Positions 59,180 through 64,000 of a stretch of 64,000 bases of DNA are shown here, in pieces. The notes beneath the pieces are model-generated. The model was given only the letters and a program-made list of their open reading frames with translations. It made no database searches and was not told the DNA's origin. Source of the DNA: an uncultured Eubacteriales bacterium (GTDB lineage: Bacteria; Bacillota; Clostridia; Oscillospirales; Oscillospiraceae); the NCBI GenBank assembly GCA_900314485.1, contig OMVL01000002.1:1-64000 (forward strand). The letters run 5' to 3'. Position numbers and translations under genes: made by a program. The number at the start of each line of letters is the position of its first letter. The stretch's first letter is position 1.

Positions 59180-60352
59180 ATGGAAATTCAACTGGCATCC
59201 CGAATGGACGCTTTTCAGCCGGGTATCTTCAGCGTATTGAACGACAAAAAGCGTCAGCGCATCAGTGAGGGCAAGCCCGTCTGGGACCTCTCCGTCGGCA
59301 CGCCGGACTTTGAGCCGGATGAACATGTCATGAAGGCTGTGGAGGAGGCAGTGAAGGTCCCCTTCAACTATACCTATGCCCTTAACGATCTTCCGGAGCT
59401 GACCGAGGCGGTCCAGGGCTGGTACGAAAGACGCTACGGCGTTGTCCTGGCACCGGAGGAGATTGCCAGCGTCAACGGCAGCCAGGAGGGCATTGCCCAT
59501 ATTGCCTGGACGATTTGCGATCCTGGCGACATTGTTCTGGTGCCCAATCCCGGCTATCCAATCTTTTCTGTAGGCCCGGAACTGTGCGGGGCCAAGCTGG
59601 CCTGCTATGATCTGCTGGAGGAGAACCACTATCTGCCCGACCTGAGCGCCATTCCGGAGGAACTGGCCCGAAAGGCAAAGGCCATGGTGGTCTCTTACCC
59701 CCTGAATCCGGTGTGCAAAACGGCGCCCCGCAGCTTCTATGAGGAGCTGGTCCGCTTTGCCAAGCGCTACAATATCATCATTATCCACGATAACGCCTAT
59801 TCCGAGATTGTCTATGACGGCAGAGAGGGCGGCTCCTTCCTCTCCGTCCCCGGGGCCAAAGAGGTGGGGATTGAGTTCAACTCCCTGTCCAAGAGCTACT
59901 GCCTTACCGGCGCCCGCATCTCCTTTGTCATGGGCAACCGTCAGATCGTTCAGAAGTTCAAGACTCTGCGCAGCCAGATCGATTACGGCATCTTCCGCCC
60001 GGTCCAGCTTGCCGGCATTGCCGCTCTGAACGGCCCCCAGGACGGCGTGGAGTGGCGTAGAGCGGAGTATCAGCGCCGGCGGGACGCCCTGTGCGGGGGC
60101 TTCCGTTCCGTCGGGTGGGACGTGCCGGACAGCGAGGGCAGCATGTTTGCCTGGGCGCCTCTGCCCAAGGGCTTTACCGACTCCTTCCGGTTCTGCACGG
60201 AGCTTTTGGAGCAGACCGGACTGCTCTGCACACCCGGTGTCGCCTTCGGCTCTCTGGGCGAGGGACATGTCCGCTTTGCCCTGGTCCTACCTGTGGAGGA
60301 GATCGAGAAGATCGTCGCTGCAGTGGACGCCAGCGGCATCATCCGGAAGTAA
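59180..60352 (+). CDS. Class I/II aminotransferase (LL-diaminopimelate aminotransferase-like)
   Basis: 390 residues. Fold type I PLP enzyme: LSVGTPDFEPDEHVMKAV, ASVNGSQEGIAHIAWTICD, VLVPNPGYPIFSVGPELCG, SYPLNPVCKTAPRSFYEEL, IHDNAYSEIVYDG and the lysine in NSLSKSYCLTGARISFVMGN. The closest class by look is DapL (lysine/peptidoglycan precursor), but other aminotransferases share these motifs, and the N of the usual NPTG is NPVC here. Nineteen bases after ligA; probably cotranscribed with it and the fRMsr gene. Confidence 0.85.
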   Translation: MEIQLASRMDAFQPGIFSVLNDKKRQRISEGKPVWDLSVGTPDFEPDEHVMKAVEEAVKVPFNYTYALNDLPELTEAVQGWYERRYGVVLAPEEIASVNGSQEGIAHIAWTICDPGDIVLVPNPGYPIFSVGPELCGAKLACYDLLEENHYLPDLSAIPEELARKAKAMVVSYPLNPVCKTAPRSFYEELVRFAKRYNIIIIHDNAYSEIVYDGREGGSFLSVPGAKEVGIEFNSLSKSYCLTGARISFVMGNRQIVQKFKTLRSQIDYGIFRPVQLAGIAALNGPQDGVEWRRAEYQRRRDALCGGFRSVGWDVPDSEGSMFAWAPLPKGFTDSFRFCTELLEQTGLLCTPGVAFGSLGEGHVRFALVLPVEEIEKIVAAVDASGIIRK

Positions 60353-60373
60353 ACGGAGGAAGGGAGCGTACTT

Positions 60374-60850
60374 ATGCCTGCTGATTACGCACTTCTGGCC
60401 GAACAGCTGAGCGGCTTGCTGGAGGGAGAGCGGGATGTGACCGCAAATCTGGCCAATGCATCCGCTCTGCTCAACGAGACGCTGGAGGATCTGAACTGGG
60501 TGGGCTTCTACCTCCGCCGGGGAGAGGAGCTGGTGCTCGGCCCTTTTCAGGGCAGGGTGGCCTGTATCCGCATCCCTCTGGGCCGGGGTGTCTGCGGCAC
60601 AGCAGCCGCTCTGGACGAGATCCAGCTGGTGCCGGACGTCCATCAGTTCCCCGGCCATATCGCCTGCGACGGGGCCTCCAATTCCGAGATCGTCCTTCCC
60701 CTGCACAGCGGCGGAAAGGTCGTTGCCGTGTTGGACATTGACAGTCCTTCACTGAACCGTTTTCAGCCCTCTGACCGGGAGGGACTGCTCCAATGTGCCC
60801 GTATCGTTGAGGCGGCCTGCGACTGGGACGGCCGAGGATGGGACAAGTGA
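60374..60850 (+). CDS. GAF-domain free methionine-(R)-sulfoxide reductase
   Basis: 158 residues, one GAF domain. The fRMsr cysteines are present at residues 64, 74 and 98 in GRVACIRIPLGRGVCGTAA and HIACDGASNSEIVLPL, and NWVGFYLRRGEELVLGPFQG lies before them. Reaction: reduction of free Met-R-sulfoxide by thioredoxin. GAGGAAGGGAG precedes the ATG. The ligA-aminotransferase-fRMsr-S26 genes are close-packed. Confidence 0.92.
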   Translation: MPADYALLAEQLSGLLEGERDVTANLANASALLNETLEDLNWVGFYLRRGEELVLGPFQGRVACIRIPLGRGVCGTAAALDEIQLVPDVHQFPGHIACDGASNSEIVLPLHSGGKVVAVLDIDSPSLNRFQPSDREGLLQCARIVEAACDWDGRGWDK

Positions 60851-60862
60851 GGAGGTGGGAAT

Positions 60863-61387
60863 ATGGAAGAGAAAAACGCTGAGCAGGGGAGAGACGGCAG
60901 AGTCTGGAAGGCGCTGCTCCGCCTGGTCATCAAGATCGGAGTCGTCTGCGCTGTTGCTGCCCTGCTGCTTCACTTTGTCTTTGGCATCTTTGCGGTCCAT
61001 ACCAATGACATGTACCCCGCAGTGAGAGACGGCGATCTTTGCATCACCTATCGCCTGAGCGCCTATGGATATGACCAGATCATTGCCTATCACCACCAGG
61101 GGCGGACCTATTTCGGCAGAGTCGTCGGTTTGCCGGGTGATGTGATTGACATGGACGAAGAGGGAAATTACACCGTCAATGGTAATGCCCCGTTTGAGAC
61201 CGTCTACTACGAGACCAAAAGCGTCCAGGGCTCTCCTGTGAACTACCCCTACACCGTGGGAGAGGACGAGCTGTTTGTGCTCTGTGATCTGCGGGACAAC
61301 GGAGCCGACTCCCGCAGCTTCGGCGGGATTAAAACCGGGGATACCGACGGCGGTATCGTCCTGCTGCTCCGGAGACGGAGTTGGTAA
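60863..61387 (+). CDS. S26 signal peptidase homologue lacking the catalytic Ser/Lys dyad
   Basis: 174 residues, 12 bases after the fRMsr gene with GAGGTGGGAAT before the ATG. One N-terminal transmembrane helix (about 21-40), then the S26 boxes. Box B, normally S-M-x-P, reads NDMYPAVRDGDLC, so the nucleophile Ser is Asp49. Box D, normally K-R-V-x-G-x-P-G-D, reads FGRVVGLPGDVIDMD, so the general base Lys is Gly85. Box E (CDLRDNGADSRSFGGI) is kept. Recalled knowledge: the pilus-assembly SipA of Streptococcus pyogenes shows the same Asp/Gly exchange and is not a peptidase. No pilin or sortase gene lies nearby. Confidence 0.85.
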   Translation: MEEKNAEQGRDGRVWKALLRLVIKIGVVCAVAALLLHFVFGIFAVHTNDMYPAVRDGDLCITYRLSAYGYDQIIAYHHQGRTYFGRVVGLPGDVIDMDEEGNYTVNGNAPFETVYYETKSVQGSPVNYPYTVGEDELFVLCDLRDNGADSRSFGGIKTGDTDGGIVLLLRRRSW

Positions 61388-61418
61388 GCCGGCAAAGCAA
61401 AGCGGGCACAGCGCGTCA

Positions 61419-61453
61419 AAAGAGCGGTCTGACAAAATGTCAGGCCGCTCTTT
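61419..61453 (+). terminator. Intrinsic terminator after the S26 gene
   Basis: Fifteen-base arms (aaagagcggtctgac / gtcaggccgctcttt) with one mismatch and a 5-base loop, then TTTGACAG. Confidence 0.85.
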
Positions 61454-61525
61454 GACAGTTTATACTGACATTTCAAAAATTGATTATCCAGTTTACTAAG
61501 CCATGCTGAAATGAGAGAAAATGCG

Positions 61526-61602
61526 CGTAGGGGCCGGGCACGACCGACCTGCTGGATGACAGATTTCCGGAAACGACGGGCGAGTCATGCCTCGTCCCTA
61601 CG
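61526..61602. repeat. Dispersed GTAGGG...CCCTAC repeat, long form
   Basis: Begins cgtaggggccgggcacga and ends gcctcgtccctacg, an imperfect inverted-repeat pair separated by about 45 bases. Related in ends to the palindrome at 18041-18068. It lies 15 bases from the broken end of a nitroreductase gene. Confidence 0.5.
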
Positions 61603-61617
61603 AAATGTGCTCTGTTT

Positions 61618-61839
61618 TTACCAAAATGCGGTGTATGGAAACATATCTCGCTGACTCAACTGGATAACCAGATTGGTATAAGTGCTCTCTGCAACGGTGA
61701 TGACTGCCTGCTTCCCCCTGCCGCTGGCGGCGTATAGACCCGCTTCAGTGATCTGGTCGATTTGCGCTTTTGCCGGCAGATCCGGTCTAAATTTGCGAAT
61801 GCTTCTTCTGGTTTCCATCGCCTGAATGATCTTGTTCAT
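61618..61839 (-). pseudogene. Nitroreductase family protein, N-terminal fragment
   Basis: 73 codons from the ATG at 61839 (GGAGGG at 6 bases) to a stop at 61618. The first 45 residues are a good nitroreductase start: NKIIQAMETRRSIRKFRPDL with the FMN-binding RRSIRKF, then QITEAGLYAASGRGKQ. After ITVAE the sequence no longer fits the family, and about 100-130 residues of the FMN fold are missing. It is therefore a remnant, broken near a dispersed repeat. A short functional peptide is unlikely. Confidence 0.75.
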
Positions 61840-61993
61840 GGGATTCCCTCCGTCAAATGCCAATTTTGGATCTATATAAATTAGCTAGCATGGAAATCAG
61901 AACAAATCTACCATATATCGAAAGGAGCAGTCTCTTTGCTGCGGGGATGTTCGGCAAAACGACAGTTTTGCTGCCCGACAGTCCACTTCAAGG

Positions 61994-62022
61994 TTGATTT
62001 ACCGTAAAAGTTCCTGTATGAT
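61994..62022 (+). promoter_or_regulatory. Promoter of the pyrophosphatase gene
   Basis: TTGATT, 17-base spacer, TATGAT with TG directly upstream. Confidence 0.6.
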
Positions 62023-62107
62023 AGAAAAAAAGGTGCGTATTAGCGCGGGCATGAGGTTCTGCGCCCAGCCCCTCTGCCGCCGCACGCCGCAAGGAGGAAC
62101 CTGATCC

Positions 62108-63757
62108 ATGAAGCCAGTCATTGTCGTCGGGCACAAGAATCCGGACACGGACTCCATCTGCTCTGCCATCTGCTACGCCAGCCTGAAACGCAAGCTCACC
62201 GGAAACGATTACATTCCCTGTCGGGCCGGCGAGGTCAATAACGAGACCCAATATGTTTTACAGCGCTTTGGGGTGGAAGCGCCTCAATTCATTGCCTCAC
62301 TGGAACCACGCATTACAGATGTCCAGTACCGTCATGTGCACGGCATCAGCTCCCACATCTCTCTGAAACGTGCCTGGGAGTATATGCGTGACAACGACAT
62401 CCAGACCGTCCCGGTGGTGGGGGATCAGGGGCAGCTCAAGGGCATTCTGACGCTGGGGGATGTGGCCCGATTCTATATGGAGGATCAGGACGCCAACGCC
62501 CTGGCTGAGGCAAAGACCAGTTATCGGAATATCGTGGACACCCTCAGAGGCGAGTTGGTGGTGGGTGATCTGAACAGCCACTTTTCCGAGGGAAAGGTGG
62601 TGGTGGCTGCCGCCAACCCCGATGTGATGGAGGACTACATCGGCGAGCATGACATGGTTATTTTGGGCAACCGCTACGAGTCCCAGCTATGCTCTATTGA
62701 GATGAAGGCGGGCTGCATCGTGGTTTGTCTCGGCTCTAAAGTGTCTCACACGATTCGGAAGCTGGCGGAGGAGGCGAATTGCGCTGTAGTAGCCTCCCCG
62801 CTGGACACCTACGCCTGTTCCAAGCTCATCAATCAGGCGGTTCCGGTGCGCCATGTCATGCGGATCAAGGGGCTGCTGACCTTCCGGCATGACGATCTGG
62901 TCTCTGATGTGAAGACGGCGGTATCCAAGCTGCGTATCCGCTATTTTCCCATTCTCGACGGCGACGGGCGGTATATGGGCATGATCTCTCAGCGCAATCT
63001 GCTGGACATTGAGCGTCAGCAGGTCATCTTAGTGGACCACAACGAAAAGGGACAGGCGGTGGACGGCATTCGCTCGGCTGAAGTGGTGGAGGTCATCGAC
63101 CATCACCGCATTGATGCTGTAGAGACCACCAACCCCATCTACTTCCGCAATCAGCCCCTGGGCTGTACCGCAACCATCATCGCCATGATGTATCAGGAAA
63201 ACGGCGTGGAGATCGAGCCGACGATTGCCGGACTGCTCTGCTCCGCCATTCTCTCCGATACGCTGATGTTCCGCTCCCCAACCTGCACGGCGGTGGATGA
63301 GCACATTGCACGGATGCTGGCCAAAATCGCAGGCATCGACATTCAGACGCATGCCACTGCCATGTTCAATGCCGGCTCCCGCCTGGGAGACAAGACGCCG
63401 GATGAGATTTTCCACATCGACTGTAAGCGCTATCAGGCGGGAGATAAATCTCTGGCCGTGGCCCAGGTCACCAGCGTCAGCGGCCGGGAACTGGACGGTC
63501 TGAAAGGGAAGATGATCTCCTATCTGAAGGACTATCTCCCCGCCTCCGGGCTGGATATGCTGTTTTTGATGCTGACGAATATCATTGACGAATCAACAGA
63601 GCTGATCTTTGCGGGGCAGGGAGCAAGAGAAATCGTCCAAGCCGCCTTTGGACAGGCGTGCCAGGAGCACAGCGTGTCCCTTCCCGGCGTGGTCAGTCGA
63701 AAGAAGCAGCTGATGACCGCCCTGATCTCCGCAATTGAGGCAGAAGCAGAGGCCTGA
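62108..63757 (+). CDS. Manganese-dependent inorganic pyrophosphatase with CBS and DRTGG domains
   Basis: 549 residues with AAGGAGG before the ATG. DHH-family motifs: VVGHKNPDTDSICSAICYA at the N-terminus, then VEVIDHHRIDAVETT after the insert, and a DHHA2 end (SVSLPGVVSRKKQLMTALIS). Between them lies a regulatory insert of about 240 residues: a CBS half (LKRAWEYMRDNDIQTVPVVG), a DRTGG domain and a second CBS half (LRIRYFPILDGDGRYMGMIS). Family knowledge: AMP/ADP inhibit and diadenosine phosphates activate CBS-PPases. Hydrolyses PPi to phosphate. The usual length without CBS is about 310. Confidence 0.94.
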   Translation: MKPVIVVGHKNPDTDSICSAICYASLKRKLTGNDYIPCRAGEVNNETQYVLQRFGVEAPQFIASLEPRITDVQYRHVHGISSHISLKRAWEYMRDNDIQTVPVVGDQGQLKGILTLGDVARFYMEDQDANALAEAKTSYRNIVDTLRGELVVGDLNSHFSEGKVVVAAANPDVMEDYIGEHDMVILGNRYESQLCSIEMKAGCIVVCLGSKVSHTIRKLAEEANCAVVASPLDTYACSKLINQAVPVRHVMRIKGLLTFRHDDLVSDVKTAVSKLRIRYFPILDGDGRYMGMISQRNLLDIERQQVILVDHNEKGQAVDGIRSAEVVEVIDHHRIDAVETTNPIYFRNQPLGCTATIIAMMYQENGVEIEPTIAGLLCSAILSDTLMFRSPTCTAVDEHIARMLAKIAGIDIQTHATAMFNAGSRLGDKTPDEIFHIDCKRYQAGDKSLAVAQVTSVSGRELDGLKGKMISYLKDYLPASGLDMLFLMLTNIIDESTELIFAGQGAREIVQAAFGQACQEHSVSLPGVVSRKKQLMTALISAIEAEAEA

Positions 63758-63802
63758 GCCTCTCTCGACTGCGCACGTTTCCCTCATGAAGGAGGTCTGT
63801 TT

Positions 63803-64000
63803 ATGGTAAAAATCGATCTGATCACAGGTTTTCTCGGCTCCGGGAAGACGACCTTCTTAAAGAAGTACGCCAGGTACCTCATGGACAAGGGACTCAATAT
63901 CTGTATTCTGGAAAACGACTACGGAGCGGTCAACGTGGATATGATGCTGCTCAGTCCATTAGAAGGGCTCAACTGCAATTTGGAGATGGTTGCAGGGGGC
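63803..64000 (+). CDS. CobW/G3E family GTP-binding protein (partial, 3' end outside window)
   Basis: Begins at the ATG at 63803 with AAGGAGG eight bases upstream and runs off the right edge after 66 codons. P-loop ITGFLGSGKTTFLKKYARYL and the Glu-Asn-Asp switch segment ICILENDYGAVNVDMMLL are those of the G3E metal-chaperone GTPases. The specific metal or target cannot be told from this part; the CxCC metal motif would come just after the edge. Follows the pyrophosphatase gene by 45 bases. Confidence 0.9.
   Translation, partial: MVKIDLITGFLGSGKTTFLKKYARYLMDKGLNICILENDYGAVNVDMMLLSPLEGLNCNLEMVAGG

Noticed and set aside
61839..61863. Functional small nitroreductase
   Set aside because: Only about 45 residues match the family; most of the FMN-binding fold is missing, so a pseudogene call is safer.

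Overview
The window looks like core chromosome of an anaerobic, spore-forming Clostridia bacterium, most probably in the Oscillospiraceae (Flavonifractor/Intestinimonas/Lawsonibacter-like). This placement is inference from gene content, not from a marker-gene comparison. The pointers are: GC-rich coding sequence; Gram-positive ribosome-binding sites and near-consensus sigma-A promoters with 16-17 bp spacers; a T-box leader before thrS; a class A RNase P RNA; sporulation genes (SpoVB/YabM-like flippase, rqcP, spoVAC, a SpoIVFB-like protease, yunB, a SigH-like sigma factor); and anaerobic enzymes (NfnAB, 2-hydroxyacyl-CoA dehydratase activase, an anaerobic-type glycerol-3-phosphate dehydrogenase set).

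Layout. 1-9.6 kb, all minus strand: partial ECF sigma factor; the spoVB-like/mazG/hup/rqcP cluster; purine nucleoside phosphorylase; a polar amino acid ABC importer; a Cys-rich small protein; recG. 9.9-14.1 kb, plus: ROK regulator, two-subunit transketolase, aldose epimerase, a sugar-catabolism block. 14.2-16.6 kb, minus: an NMT1/SsuA-type ABC importer behind a candidate attenuated leader, divergent from asnA. 18-22.9 kb: UDP-galactopyranose mutase (minus), then cysteine desulfurase and NfnAB (plus). 23-25.6 kb, minus: an AT-richer stretch with a transglutaminase-like protein and a CrtO-like membrane protein, then ridA and an OPRT-like protein. 25.9-30.1 kb, plus: dehydratase activase and its partner. 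30.2-34.7 kb, minus: rRNA/tRNA methyltransferase, thrS with T-box, spoVAC, a small unknown, a TVP38 protein. 35-39.6 kb, plus: glycerol operon. 39.6-40.9 kb, minus: glycerate kinase.

41-49.3 kb, plus: gltX, a SpoIVFA/FB-like pair, ruvCAB, a SigH-like sigma factor, a zinc-ribbon protein, DUF1858, trmK and a Nif3-like protein, with one GNAT gene on the minus strand. 49.4-64 kb: yebC; rnpB (minus); a murD operon with three tandem M42 aminopeptidases and a methionine-gamma-lyase-like enzyme; yunB (minus); ligA; a class I aminotransferase; a free-methionine sulfoxide reductase; an S26 signal-peptidase homologue lacking its catalytic dyad; a truncated nitroreductase beside a dispersed repeat; a CBS-containing inorganic pyrophosphatase; and the start of a CobW-type GTPase.

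I see no prophage, insertion sequence, CRISPR array or tRNA gene. The most unusual items are the S26 homologue with Asp and Gly in place of the Ser/Lys dyad, the attenuator-like leader of the NMT1-type ABC operon, the hairpin that hides the ribosome-binding site of the SpoIVF-like pair, the OPRT-like protein without the acidic pair of its PRPP loop, and the carotenoid-type acyltransferase homologue in an AT-rich patch.
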